DNA from: CAVQCX01 sp963775335
GTDB lineage: Bacteria > Pseudomonadota > Gammaproteobacteria > Chromatiales > Chromatiaceae
DNA length: 64,000 nt
Direction: 5' to 3'
Assembly (NCBI GenBank): GCA_963775335.1
Contig: CAVZIJ010000003.1
Span: 372,001 to 436,000, forward strand
Shown here: in pieces, positions 15,842-27,052 of the stretch
How the letters are laid out: each line of letters begins with the position of its first letter
Numbering within the stretch: position 1 is the first letter of the stretch
Program-made: the position numbers and the translations under genes
Notes under the pieces: generated by a model
The model's database searches: none
What the model was told of the DNA's origin: nothing
What the model saw: only the letters and a program-made list of their open reading frames with translations

Positions 15842-18800
15842 ATGCCAAAGCGCACTGACATCCAGAGCATCCTGATCATCGGTGCCGGGCCGATCGTGAT
15901 CGGCCAGGCATGCGAGTTCGACTACTCGGGTGCCCAGGCCTGCAAGGCCCTGCGCGAAGAGGGCTACCGGGTCGTGCTGGTCAACTCCAATCCAGCGACG
16001 ATCATGACCGACCCGGACACCGCGGATGCGGTCTACATCGAGCCCGTCAACTGGGAGACCGTCGCCCGGGTCATCGAGCAGGAGCGCCCCGACGCCCTGC
16101 TGCCTACCATGGGCGGTCAGACCGCGCTCAACTGCGCGCTGGATCTGGTGCGCGAGGGCGTGCTCGAGCGCTTTGGGGTGGAGATGATCGGCGCCTCCCG
16201 GGAGGCCATCGACAAGGCCGAGGACCGGGACCTGTTCCGCCAGGCGATGCGCAGGATCGGGCTGAAGATGCCCCGTTCGGCGGTCGCCCACAGCATGGAA
16301 GAGGCGCTGCAGGTCCAGGCGCAGATCGGCTTTCCGACCATCATTCGCCCCTCGTTCACCCTGGGCGGCTCGGGCGGGGGCATCGCCTATAACAAGGAGG
16401 AGCTGGTCGAGATCTGCGAGCGCGGGTTGGATCTCTCACCGACCAGCGAGCTGCTGATCGAGGAGTCGATTATCGGCTGGAAAGAGTTTGAGATGGAGGT
16501 GGTGCGTGACCACAAGGACAACTGCATCATCGTCTGCTCGATCGAGAACTTCGACCCCATGGGGGTGCACACCGGGGACTCGATCACGGTGGCGCCGGCC
16601 CAGACGCTCACCGACAAGGAATACCAGATCATGCGCGACGCATCCCTGGCGGTGCTGCGCGAGATCGGGGTCGACACCGGCGGCTCGAACGTGCAGTTCG
16701 CCATCAACCCGGCGGACGGGCGCCTGGTGATCATCGAGATGAACCCGCGCGTGTCGCGCTCCTCGGCGCTCGCCTCCAAGGCCACCGGCTTTCCCATCGC
16801 CAAGGTCGCCGCCAAGCTGGCGGTGGGCTATACGCTCGACGAGCTGCGCAACGACATCACCGGCGGGGCCACCCCGGCGTCCTTCGAGCCGACCATCGAT
16901 TATGTGGTCACCAAGGTCCCGCGCTTTGCCTTCGAGAAGTTTCCCCAGGCCGACGCGCGCCTGACCACCCAGATGAAGTCGGTGGGTGAGGTGATGGCCA
17001 TCGGGCGCACCTTCCAAGAGTCCCTGCAGAAGGCCCTGCGCGGGCTGGAGACCGGCAAGCACGGGCTGTGCGAGATCGTCGAGCCGGGCATGCCGGATGC
17101 CCTGGAGCGGATCCGCCACGAGCTGCGCCAGCCCGGTCCGGAGCGGCTCTGGTACCTGGCCGACGGCCTGCGCGCCGGGATGGGCATCGAGGAGATCCAC
17201 GAGCTCTCGCGCATCGACCGCTGGTTCCTGGTGCAGCTCGATGAGCTGGTGGCCTTGGAGAAGGAGGCGGCGGCCCTGGGCCTGGAGGGGCTCGACGAGG
17301 CCTTCGTGCGCCTGCTCAAGCGCAAGGGCTTCTCCGACGGACGCCTGGCCAACCTTCTGGGGGTGTCCGAGGACGTGTTTCGCCGGCTGCGCCACGGTCA
17401 CGGCATCCGCCCGGTGTTCAAGCGGGTGGATACCTGCGCCGCCGAATTCGCCACCAACACCGCCTACCTGTACTCCACCTACGAGGAGGAATGCGAGGCC
17501 GCGCCCACGGATAGGCGCAAGATCATGGTGCTCGGGGGCGGTCCCAACCGCATCGGCCAGGGGATCGAGTTCGACTACTGCTGCGTCCATGCCGCCTTCG
17601 CCATGCGCGAGGACGGCTACGAGACCATCATGGTCAACTGCAACCCGGAGACCGTCTCCACCGATTACGACACCTCCGACCGGCTGTATTTCGAGCCCCT
17701 GACGCTGGAGGACGTGCTCGAGATCATCGACAAGGAGCGGCCCGAGGGCGTCATCGTGCAGTACGGCGGGCAGACCCCGCTCAAGCTCGCGCGGGCCCTG
17801 GAGGCCGCCGGAGCGCCGATTATCGGCACCTCGCCGGACTCCATCGACGCGGCCGAGGACCGCGAGCGCTTCCAGAAGATTCTGGAGCGACTCGCGCTGA
17901 AGCAGCCCCCCAACCGCACCGCCACCGCGGCCGAGCAGGCGGTGGTGCTGGCCGAGCAGATCGGCTATCCGCTGGTGGTGCGCCCGTCCTACGTGCTGGG
18001 CGGACGGGCCATGGAGATCGTGTTCGACCAGGACGACCTGCGCCGCTACATGCGCGAGGCGGTCAAGGTCTCCAACGAGTCGCCGGTGCTGCTGGATCGC
18101 TTCCTGGACGATGCCATCGAGGTCGATGTGGACGCCGTGTGCGACGACGAGGGGCGGGTGTTGATCGGCGGTATCCTGGAGCACATCGAGCAGGCGGGCG
18201 TTCACTCGGGGGACTCGGCGTGCTCCCTGCCCGCGTACACCCTGTCACCGGCGCTGCAGCAGCGCATGCGCGAGCAGGTCGGTGCCATGGCCCGGGAGCT
18301 GCGGGTGGTCGGGCTGATGAACACCCAGTTCGCCATCAAGGGCAACGATATCTACGTGCTGGAGGTCAATCCCCGGGCCTCCCGCACCGTTCCTTTCGTC
18401 TCCAAGGCCACCGGCGTCCCCCTGGCCAAGGTGGCGGCCCGCTGCATGGCCGGGGTCGGCCTGGCGCGCCAGGGCTACACGGAAGAGCGGGTGCCGAGCA
18501 ACTATTTCGTCAAGGAATCGGTCTTTCCCTTCATCAAGTTCCCCGGCGTCGATACGGTCCTCGGCCCGGAGATGAAGTCCACCGGCGAGGTGATGGGGGT
18601 CGGGCGCACCTTCGGCGAGGCCTTCGCCAAGGCGATGGAAGGCGCCGGGGCGGCCTTGCCCCGTGGCGGCAGGGCGCTGTTGTCGGTGCGCGATGAGGAC
18701 AAGCGGCGGGTCGTGAAGGTGGCCCGTGATCTCGCGGACCTGGGCTTCGAGCTCTTCGCCACCCACGGTACCGCGCGGGTGGTGCGGGAGGCGGGTGTAG

Positions 18801-19066
18801 CCTGCACCGGGGTGGACAAGGTCAACGAAGGGCGGCCTCACGTCGTCGACATGATCAAGAACGACGAATTTGACTTGATCATTAACACCACCGAAGGTAA
18901 ACAGGCGATAGCGGACTCGGCCACCATCCGGCGCAGCGCGTTGCAGCACAAGGTGAGCTACACGACCACGATCTCCGGCGCCGAGGCCTGCTGCCTGGCG
19001 CTGAAGGAGCCGGGGCCGTTCGGGGTCAACCGCCTGCAGACGCTGCACCAGGCGATGGCGCGCTGA
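15842..19066 (+). CDS. carB: Carbamoyl-phosphate synthase large subunit
   Basis: 1074 residues, the family's usual length. Two homologous ATP-grasp halves are present (GPIVIGQACEFDYSGAQACKAL near 20 and GPNRIGQGIEFDYCCVHAAFAM near 565), each with its ATP-grasp core. The C-terminal MGS-like regulatory domain (ELFATHGTARVVREAG, about 960-1060) would bind UMP/ornithine-type effectors. The first half makes carboxyphosphate and carbamate, the second phosphorylates carbamate. A hairpin spans the stop codon. Confidence 0.98.
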   Translation: MPKRTDIQSILIIGAGPIVIGQACEFDYSGAQACKALREEGYRVVLVNSNPATIMTDPDTADAVYIEPVNWETVARVIEQERPDALLPTMGGQTALNCALDLVREGVLERFGVEMIGASREAIDKAEDRDLFRQAMRRIGLKMPRSAVAHSMEEALQVQAQIGFPTIIRPSFTLGGSGGGIAYNKEELVEICERGLDLSPTSELLIEESIIGWKEFEMEVVRDHKDNCIIVCSIENFDPMGVHTGDSITVAPAQTLTDKEYQIMRDASLAVLREIGVDTGGSNVQFAINPADGRLVIIEMNPRVSRSSALASKATGFPIAKVAAKLAVGYTLDELRNDITGGATPASFEPTIDYVVTKVPRFAFEKFPQADARLTTQMKSVGEVMAIGRTFQESLQKALRGLETGKHGLCEIVEPGMPDALERIRHELRQPGPERLWYLADGLRAGMGIEEIHELSRIDRWFLVQLDELVALEKEAAALGLEGLDEAFVRLLKRKGFSDGRLANLLGVSEDVFRRLRHGHGIRPVFKRVDTCAAEFATNTAYLYSTYEEECEAAPTDRRKIMVLGGGPNRIGQGIEFDYCCVHAAFAMREDGYETIMVNCNPETVSTDYDTSDRLYFEPLTLEDVLEIIDKERPEGVIVQYGGQTPLKLARALEAAGAPIIGTSPDSIDAAEDRERFQKILERLALKQPPNRTATAAEQAVVLAEQIGYPLVVRPSYVLGGRAMEIVFDQDDLRRYMREAVKVSNESPVLLDRFLDDAIEVDVDAVCDDEGRVLIGGILEHIEQAGVHSGDSACSLPAYTLSPALQQRMREQVGAMARELRVVGLMNTQFAIKGNDIYVLEVNPRASRTVPFVSKATGVPLAKVAARCMAGVGLARQGYTEERVPSNYFVKESVFPFIKFPGVDTVLGPEMKSTGEVMGVGRTFGEAFAKAMEGAGAALPRGGRALLSVRDEDKRRVVKVARDLADLGFELFATHGTARVVREAGVACTGVDKVNEGRPHVVDMIKNDEFDLIINTTEGKQAIADSATIRRSALQHKVSYTTTISGAEACCLALKEPGPFGVNRLQTLHQAMAR

Positions 19067-19083
19067 GCGCGCCTCGTCCTTTT
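19057..19083 (+). terminator. Hairpin over the carB stop codon
   Basis: ggcgcgc (19057-19063), tga loop, gcgcgcc (19067-19073): a perfect 7-bp GC stem. A weak tcgtcctttt tract follows. It may attenuate read-through from carB into greA, but the T-run is short. Confidence 0.35.
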
Positions 19084-19108
19084 ACCGGCCAACGAGGAGC
19101 CAGAGCCC

Positions 19109-19585
19109 ATGAGTAAGGTGCCGCTCACCGTCAGGGGCGCGGAGAAGCTGCGCGAGGAGCTCAACGAGCTCAAGACGATCGCGCGTCCGCGGGTCATTCG
19201 CGCCATCGCCGACGCGCGCGAGCACGGGGATCTCAAGGAGAACGCCGAGTATCACGCGGCGCGTGAGCAACAGGGCTTCATCGAAGGGCGCATCCAGGAG
19301 CTGGAAGGCAAGCTCTCCAATGCCCAGATCATCGACGTGACCGCGCTCAACGCCGGGGGCCGGGTGGTGTTCGGCGCGACGGTGGACGTCGAGGATCTGG
19401 ACAGCGAGGAGCAGCACCGCTATCAGATCGTCGGAGAGGACGAGTCGGACATTAAGCATGGCTTGCTGTCGATCTCCTCGCCCATCGCCCGGGCGCTGAT
19501 CGGCAAACAGGCCGGCGACGTGGTGCAGGTCCAGACCCCGCGGGGCACCCGCGAGCTGGAGATCACCGAGGTTCAGTACCTCTAA
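19109..19585 (+). CDS. greA: Transcription elongation factor GreA
   Basis: 158 residues. The N-terminal coiled coil includes the conserved tip (ARVIRAIADAREHGDLKENAEYHAAREQQ segment; acidic D and E at the tip), followed by an FKBP-like domain ending SSPIARALIGKQAGDVV. It inserts into the secondary channel of RNA polymerase and stimulates cleavage of backtracked transcripts. The start is an ATG behind gaggagc. The position after carAB is the conserved gammaproteobacterial order. Confidence 0.97.
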   Translation: MSKVPLTVRGAEKLREELNELKTIARPRVIRAIADAREHGDLKENAEYHAAREQQGFIEGRIQELEGKLSNAQIIDVTALNAGGRVVFGATVDVEDLDSEEQHRYQIVGEDESDIKHGLLSISSPIARALIGKQAGDVVQVQTPRGTRELEITEVQYL

Positions 19586-19602
19586 CGGGCGCCGGTCCCG
19601 GA

Positions 19603-19902
19603 TCAGGCGCCGGGAAGGGCGATCTTTGGTCGCTTCGGGTTGCGCCGGAACAGCACGGCCATGTGCCCGATGCGCTGGACGAGCTCCGCATCGGTCTCGC
19701 TCATCAGACGCCCGATCAGCCCCGCTCGGGTATCGCGGTCCGCGGCGTTGACCTTCACCTTGATCAGCTCGTGGCTGTCCAGCGCGAGACCGACCTCGCC
19801 CAGCACCGGGTCGGTAACCCCGGCCTGGCCGACGATGACCACGGGTCTGAGGTGGTGGGCCAGGCCCCGAAGGTGGCGTTTCTGGCTCTCGGAAAGCGGC
19901 AT
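19603..19902 (-). CDS. yhbY: Ribosome-assembly RNA-binding protein YhbY (CRM domain)
   Basis: 99 residues from ATG 19902 (MPLSESQKRHLRGLAHHL). The CRM-domain GxxG signature is VGQAGVTD, followed by HELIKVKV and the basic end RRNPKRPKI. It binds pre-50S particles in E. coli. The gene converges on greA and diverges from rlmE, another 23S rRNA factor, as in many gammaproteobacteria. The frame is open far upstream, but this start matches the family length. Confidence 0.95.
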   Translation of the reverse strand: MPLSESQKRHLRGLAHHLRPVVIVGQAGVTDPVLGEVGLALDSHELIKVKVNAADRDTRAGLIGRLMSETDAELVQRIGHMAVLFRRNPKRPKIALPGA

Positions 19903-20038
19903 CGGGGGCTCGGTGGGCGGCTTGGGAGCGCGCATTTTATCCCAAGCGCGCGGGCCTGGGGCACTGAGGCCCCGAGCTTGTGGCCGTGTCCGAAGTCTGT
20001 TCTGGGCTCCCATGGGCTGAATACGTCGGGGAGAGACG

Positions 20039-20659
20039 GTGCCGAGAAGCAAGAGCAGCCGCCGTTGGCTCGATCGCCATGTCAGCGACGAGTTCGTCAA
20101 GCGGGCCCAGCGCGAGGGCTATCGCTCGCGTGCCGCTTACAAGCTGCTCGAGATCCAGGAGCGCGACCGGATCTTCAAGCCCGGTCAGGTCGTGGTGGAC
20201 CTGGGCGCCGCTCCCGGGGGTTGGTCCCAGGTGGCCCGCAGCCTGGTAGCGCCGGGCGGGCGCGTGCTGGCCCTGGACATCCTTCCGATGGAGCCGATGG
20301 CGGATGTCGAGGTCCTTGAAGGGGATTTTCGCGAGGATGCGGTGCTGCAGCACCTGCGCGAGGTCCTCGGGGAGCGCTCGATCGATCTTGTAATCTCCGA
20401 CATGGCGCCCAATGTCAGCGGTGTCGCCGCTGTCGATCAGCCGCGCGCGATGCACCTGGCGGAGCTGGCGCTGGATTTTGCCCGGGAATCTCTCAAGCCA
20501 GGGGGCGCGCTGGTGCTCAAGGTGTTCCAGGGCGCGGGCTTCGATGAGCTGGTCCGGGCGCTGCGCCTGAGCTTTGTTCGGGTCGTGACACGCAAGCCCA
20601 AGGCGTCGCGGCCGGCGAGCCGCGAGGTGTATTTGGTGGCGGTGAGCTTCCGCCTGTAG
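20039..20659 (+). CDS. rlmE: 23S rRNA 2'-O-ribose methyltransferase (FtsJ/RrmJ)
   Basis: 206 residues, GTG start. The SAM pocket is VVDLGAAPGGWSQV (about 57-70). The catalytic K-D-K-E set is visible: K in YKLLEIQERDRIF, D in SDMAPNVSG, K in LVLKVFQG and E in SREVYLV. It methylates U2552 of 23S rRNA in the A loop. It lies directly upstream of ftsH in the conserved heat-shock-associated pair. Confidence 0.97.
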   Translation: MPRSKSSRRWLDRHVSDEFVKRAQREGYRSRAAYKLLEIQERDRIFKPGQVVVDLGAAPGGWSQVARSLVAPGGRVLALDILPMEPMADVEVLEGDFREDAVLQHLREVLGERSIDLVISDMAPNVSGVAAVDQPRAMHLAELALDFARESLKPGGALVLKVFQGAGFDELVRALRLSFVRVVTRKPKASRPASREVYLVAVSFRL

Positions 20660-20726
20660 TAGTGTTACCCTATATGATTTTGTGGGAAAGGCCGACGATG
20701 GGTGCCGAAGGTGGAGGTATAAAGCC

Positions 20727-22655
<1,929 letters not shown>

Positions 22656-22673
22656 TCTCCCCGAGCCCCCGGC

Positions 22674-23531
22674 GTGGCCGCGGCCGGCCCGGTCCTGGAT
22701 TGCGCTGGTCGCCTGCTGGACCTGACCCGGCCCCGGGTCATGGGTATCCTCAACCTGACCCCCGATTCGTTCTCGGACGGGGGTCGTTTTTTTTCGGTCG
22801 GTGCCGCCGTGGGTCGCGCCCGGTGCATGGTCGAGGAGGGGGCGGACATCATCGATCTCGGCGGGGAGTCCACCCGCCCCGGCGCGAGCGAGGTCTCGGC
22901 GGCCGAGGAGATCGAGCGCGTGGTGCCCGTCATCGAGCGCCTCGTGCCGGAGCTGCCGGTGCCGTTGTCTATCGACACCTCCAAGCCGGAGGTCATGGCC
23001 GCGGCCGTCGCGGCCGGTGCCGGGATGATCAACGATGTGCGGGCGCTGCGATTGCCCGGTGCCCTGGACACCGCGACGGCGGCCGGCGTCCCTGTCTGCC
23101 TGATGCACATGCAGGGCGAGCCGCGTACGATGCAGGCCGCGCCCGCCTATGCCGACGTGGTGCAGGACGTGGCGCTTTTTCTGCGGGCCCGTATCGAGGC
23201 CTGCGTGGCGGCCGGTATCGCCCGCGGCCGGCTGCTGGTGGACCCCGGCTTCGGATTCGGCAAGACTCTGGCGCATAATATGGCATTGATGAAGCGCCTC
23301 GACGCGCTCGCCGCGCTGGGGGTGCCTTTGCTGGTGGGGATCTCCCGCAAGTCGATGATCGGCACCCTGCTCGGCGGGGCGCCCGTGGAGAGCCGGCTCT
23401 ATGGGAGTCTGGCCGCGGCCGTGCTGGCCATCGAGCGGGGCGCGCGCATCGTGCGGGTGCACGACGTGGCCCCGACTGTCGAGGCCTTGCGGGTGGCCTG
23501 GGCCCTCACTGGATCAGAAACCGGGGACTGA
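22674..23531 (+). CDS. folP: Dihydropteroate synthase
   Basis: 285 residues, GTG start 16 bp after ftsH. The family fingerprints are present: MGILNLTPDSFSDGG, DIIDLGGESTRPGA, LSIDTSK, INDVRAL, LMHMQG, DPGFGFGK and VGISRKSMIG near the end. It condenses 6-hydroxymethyl-dihydropterin pyrophosphate with p-aminobenzoate in folate synthesis and is the sulfonamide target. It lies in the conserved ftsH-folP-glmM order and is probably co-transcribed. Confidence 0.97.
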   Translation: MAAAGPVLDCAGRLLDLTRPRVMGILNLTPDSFSDGGRFFSVGAAVGRARCMVEEGADIIDLGGESTRPGASEVSAAEEIERVVPVIERLVPELPVPLSIDTSKPEVMAAAVAAGAGMINDVRALRLPGALDTATAAGVPVCLMHMQGEPRTMQAAPAYADVVQDVALFLRARIEACVAAGIARGRLLVDPGFGFGKTLAHNMALMKRLDALAALGVPLLVGISRKSMIGTLLGGAPVESRLYGSLAAAVLAIERGARIVRVHDVAPTVEALRVAWALTGSETGD

Positions 23532-23537
23532 GAGCAG

Positions 23538-24872
23538 ATGCGCAGATACTTCGGTACCGACGGTATCCGGGGGCGGGTCGGAGAGGGCTGCATCACGCCG
23601 GAGTTTGTGCTCAAGCTCGGCTGGGCGGTCGGCCGAGTGCTCGGCAACGGACCGGGCAGCAAGGTGCTGATCGGCAAGGACACTCGAATCTCCGGGTATC
23701 TGTTCGAATCGGCCCTGGAGGCCGGTTTGGTCGCGGCGGGCATGGATATCCATTTGCTGGGCCCCATGCCGACGCCGGGGATCGCCTACCTGACGCGTAC
23801 CCTGCATGCCCAAGCGGGTATCGTCATCAGCGCGTCGCACAACCCGCACTTCGACAACGGCATCAAGTTCTTCTCGGCCAACGGCAGCAAGCTGCCCGAT
23901 GCCGTTGAGCACGAGATCGAGCGCAAGCTCGACGAGCCGCTGACCATGGTGGACTCCGAACAGCTCGGGAAGGCCTATCGGGTGGAGGACGCAGCGGGGC
24001 GTTACATCGAGTTCTGCAAGAGCAGCACGCCCCCGATGATGGAGCTGCGCGGCCTCAAGGTGGTGCTGGACTGCGCCCACGGCGCGACCTACCACGTCGC
24101 CCCGCACGTGTTCGACGAGCTCGGGGCGCAGGTCGATGCCATCGGGGTGGAGCCCGATGGCCTCAACATCAACGACGGGGTGGGCTCTACCCACCCCGAG
24201 CGTCTCAGCCGCGCGGTGGTGGCCCTGGGCGCGGACCTCGGGATCGCGTTCGACGGCGACGGCGACCGGCTCGTGATGGTCGACGACCAGGGAGGATTGG
24301 TCGACGGGGATGACATCCTCTATATCATCGCCCGCTCCCGGCAGGCCGAGGGCGCGCTGCGCGGGTCGGTGGTCGGCACCGTAATGACCAACCTGGGTCT
24401 CGAGCACGCCTTGGCGGCCCAGGGAATCGGGCTCGAGCGGACCCGGGTGGGCGACCGCTACATCCTGGAGCGGCTGCAGGCCGGAGGCTGGGTCCTCGGG
24501 GGGGAGCCTTCCGGACACATCATCTGCCTGGACCGCACCAGCACCGGCGACGGCATCATCTCGGCCCTGCAGGTGCTGGCCGAGATGCAGCGCAGCGGGC
24601 GCGGCCTGCGCGAGCTCTGCGACGGCCTCACCAAGTATCCGCAGAAACTGGTGAACGTGCGTCTGGAGCAGCAGGGCGACGTGATGGAGAATCTGGCGCT
24701 GCGGGCCGAGGTGGCGCACGCCGAAGCGGAGCTGGGCAACGGCGGCCGTGTGCTGATCCGCGCCTCGGGGACCGAGCCGCTGATCCGGATCATGGTCGAG
24801 GGCCGGGACGAATCCCAGGTATCCCGCCTGGCCGGCGAGCTGGCCGATACGGTCAGGAGCGCGGTAGCCTGA
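23538..24872 (+). CDS. glmM: Phosphoglucosamine mutase
   Basis: 444 residues. The phosphoserine loop is ISASHNPHFDN with Ser100, the metal site is DGDGDR and the sugar loop is GGEPSGH. The phosphate-binding C-terminal loop is RASGTEPLIRIM. It converts glucosamine-6-phosphate to glucosamine-1-phosphate for peptidoglycan and LPS. Start ATG 6 bp after folP, so translational coupling is likely. Confidence 0.97.
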   Translation: MRRYFGTDGIRGRVGEGCITPEFVLKLGWAVGRVLGNGPGSKVLIGKDTRISGYLFESALEAGLVAAGMDIHLLGPMPTPGIAYLTRTLHAQAGIVISASHNPHFDNGIKFFSANGSKLPDAVEHEIERKLDEPLTMVDSEQLGKAYRVEDAAGRYIEFCKSSTPPMMELRGLKVVLDCAHGATYHVAPHVFDELGAQVDAIGVEPDGLNINDGVGSTHPERLSRAVVALGADLGIAFDGDGDRLVMVDDQGGLVDGDDILYIIARSRQAEGALRGSVVGTVMTNLGLEHALAAQGIGLERTRVGDRYILERLQAGGWVLGGEPSGHIICLDRTSTGDGIISALQVLAEMQRSGRGLRELCDGLTKYPQKLVNVRLEQQGDVMENLALRAEVAHAEAELGNGGRVLIRASGTEPLIRIMVEGRDESQVSRLAGELADTVRSAVA

Positions 24873-24892
24873 GGGGGGCGTTCGAGGCACCC

Positions 24893-25705
24893 GTGAAGCG
24901 CAGCGTCTATTTCGTTTCCGAGAGCACCGGCATCACCGCCAAGAAGGTGGGCGAGAGCCTGCTCTCGCAGTTCGACGGACTGGAGCTCGACAGCCATTAC
25001 GTGCCGTTTCTCGACACCCCCGACAAGGCGCTGGCGCTCGCCCAACGCCTCGGCGAAGAGCGCTTGGAGTGCGGTGCGCGCCCCATCGTCTTCGCCACCC
25101 TCGTGGACAAGTCCCTGCGCCAGATCCTCAAGCAGTGCGCCTGTCTGTACATCGAGCTGTTCGACGCCTTCATCGACCCGCTGAGCGCCGAGCTCGGCAT
25201 CCATCCCACCGGCCGCCCGGGCGTTGCGCACGGCCAGCGCGACCAGGGCCGGTACGATGCCCGCATCGACGCCATCAATTTCGCCATGGCCAACGACGAT
25301 GGGATACGTCTGGACAAGTTCGACGAGGCCGACGTGATCCTAATCGGCGTTTCGCGCTCCGGCAAGACGCCCACCTGTCTGTACCTGGCGATGAACTTTG
25401 GCCTGCGCGCAGCGAACTATCCGCTGACCGCCGATGACTTCGACCGCGATGATATTCCATTCCAGCTACTGCCCTTTCGCCACAAGATCGTCGGCCTGAC
25501 CATCGACCCGCTGCGTCTGCACCGCGTGCGCGAGGAGCGCCGTCCCGGCAGCACCTATGCCTGCCTCGAGCAATGCCAGCGGGAAGTGGCCGCGGCAATG
25601 CGCATCATGGGGCGGCTCAACGTCAATGTTCTGGACAGCACCAGTCGCTCGATCGAGGAGCTGGCCTCCCACATCGTCGAGGTGCCGGTGGGGGGGGCGG
25701 GATAA
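24893..25705 (+). CDS. ppsR: PEP synthase regulatory protein (bifunctional kinase/pyrophosphorylase, DUF299)
   Basis: 270 residues, GTG start. The P-loop-like motif GVSRSGKTPT (about 153-162) marks the family; N-terminal SESTGITAKKVGESLLSQF is also typical. It switches phosphoenolpyruvate synthase off and on by ADP-dependent phosphorylation and Pi-dependent dephosphorylation. It follows glmM by 20 bp; the ppsA target is not in the window. Confidence 0.95.
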   Translation: MKRSVYFVSESTGITAKKVGESLLSQFDGLELDSHYVPFLDTPDKALALAQRLGEERLECGARPIVFATLVDKSLRQILKQCACLYIELFDAFIDPLSAELGIHPTGRPGVAHGQRDQGRYDARIDAINFAMANDDGIRLDKFDEADVILIGVSRSGKTPTCLYLAMNFGLRAANYPLTADDFDRDDIPFQLLPFRHKIVGLTIDPLRLHRVREERRPGSTYACLEQCQREVAAAMRIMGRLNVNVLDSTSRSIEELASHIVEVPVGGAG

Positions 25706-25799
25706 TCGAGCCACAGCATGCCGTCCATGCTCGGTTCGGCTGGCTCCAAAGGGGGGTCGGTCGTGTCGCCCAGAGCGACCCATCGCGAAGATCATTCTG

Positions 25800-25831
25800 T
25801 CGGACTGTCGGACTGTCGGACTGTCGGACGG
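25800..25831. repeat. Short tandem repeat, four units of tcggactg
   Basis: Three exact copies of tcggactg plus a fourth, tcggacgg, lie in the gap between ppsR and the convergent glycosyltransferase gene. The array is noncoding and may vary in copy number by slippage. Confidence 0.9.
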
Positions 25832-25870
25832 TGGAAAGGGGGAATGCACCATGAGAGCAATGATCCTGGC

Positions 25871-27052
25871 TCAGGCTTGGGGGCGTCCCCTCAACAGCTC
25901 GTCGTAGACCGCGAGATAGCGCGCGACCATGTGATCGAGGCTGAACAGACGCTCGGCCCTGACGCGACCCTCGGCGCCGGCTCGCCGGCGTTGCTCGGCA
26001 TCTCGCAGGTAGGTCGCCATCGCCTCGGCCAGCAGCTCCGGGTCCCCCGGCGGGACCAATAATCCCGTGAGCCCGTGCTCGATCAGCTCGGCGTTGCCGC
26101 CGACGTCCGTGGCCACCACGGGCAGCCCGCAGGCCATGGCTTCGAGCAGGGTGTTGGAGATGCCCTCGGCCAGCGATGGCAGCACGAAGAGATCCAGACC
26201 CCGCATCAGCTCGGGCACGTCGTCACGGGCTCCGGCGAGCCAGACCCGCTCGCCGAGCCCGAGATCGCGCACCCGCTGCTCGACTTCCGGGCGCAGAGGG
26301 CCGTCGCCGATCAGGGCCAGGTGCACCCGCTCGCGCAGCTCGGGGTTTCGCTGGATCAGCAGCCCGAAGGCCTCGACCAGGGCGGTCTGGTTCTTTACCG
26401 CCTGCAGCCGGCCTACGGTGCCGATTACCAGGCGGCCTTCGTCGGAGAGCCTGGGTGCCGGCAGGGGCAGCCTGCCGCATCGGAACCGCTCGGTGTCTAC
26501 GCCGTTGATGATGCGCGTGATGCGCTCGGGGGCGACCCCGATCCTCTCCACCAGGTAGCGCTCCAGCTCCCCCGAGAGCGCGATATAGCGGCTCACCAGC
26601 GGGCGGTGCAGGCGGCGCAGGCGCTGCAGCTTCGAGTTGCTGCCGTCCAGGTCGTCCTGGTCGCGCCCGTGCTCGCCGTGGATGCGCTGACGCACGCCGG
26701 CGAGCAGGGCCGGCACGAGCGCGTCCAGCCCGGCGAGATTGCGCGAGTGCACGATGGCGGGGCGCAGCCGCCTGAACAGCCGCAGCAGGCGCGGCAGCAT
26801 CCGCAGATCGTGGCCGGGGCGCTTGTGCAGGGCGTAGACCGCGACGTCATCCCGCTCGATGCGCCGGCGAAACTCGGTGTAGTCGTTGATACAGACGACG
26901 GCGTGGCGGTAGCGCTCGCAAGGCATCCGGTTGATGAGGTTGACCAGGCCGTTCTCCAGCCCGCCGACGCCCAGTCGGTAGATGACGTGAACGACGAGCG
27001 GGGGCAGTGGGGCAGTCGCGAAAGCGGGACCCCGCCGCCCGGCCTGAGTCAA
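25871..27052 (-). CDS. Glycosyltransferase family 4 (sugar transferase of the PEP-CTERM/Stp2 type)
   Basis: 393 residues from a TTG start that overlaps the ispA stop codon (ttga). The GT-B signature is clear: the N-terminal VIYRLGVGGLENGLVNLI, an acceptor helix region, then VGRLQAVKNQTALVEAF, IGDGPLR, the EX7E motif (PSLAEGISNTLLEAMACGLPVVAT) and DVGGNAELI. It resembles the TIGR03088-type transferases associated with exopolysaccharide/EpsH systems. No other polysaccharide genes are next to it, so its acceptor is unknown. It probably shares a transcript with xseB and ispA. Confidence 0.88.
   Translation of the reverse strand: MTQAGRRGPAFATAPLPPLVVHVIYRLGVGGLENGLVNLINRMPCERYRHAVVCINDYTEFRRRIERDDVAVYALHKRPGHDLRMLPRLLRLFRRLRPAIVHSRNLAGLDALVPALLAGVRQRIHGEHGRDQDDLDGSNSKLQRLRRLHRPLVSRYIALSGELERYLVERIGVAPERITRIINGVDTERFRCGRLPLPAPRLSDEGRLVIGTVGRLQAVKNQTALVEAFGLLIQRNPELRERVHLALIGDGPLRPEVEQRVRDLGLGERVWLAGARDDVPELMRGLDLFVLPSLAEGISNTLLEAMACGLPVVATDVGGNAELIEHGLTGLLVPPGDPELLAEAMATYLRDAEQRRRAGAEGRVRAERLFSLDHMVARYLAVYDELLRGRPQA

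Noticed and set aside
16436..18205. 589-residue open frame antisense to carB
   Set aside because: No domain-like sequence; carB is certain on the other strand.
25800..25831. Tandem tcggactg units as a CRISPR or iteron array
   Set aside because: Units are contiguous and only 8 bp, with no spacers and no origin-type context.
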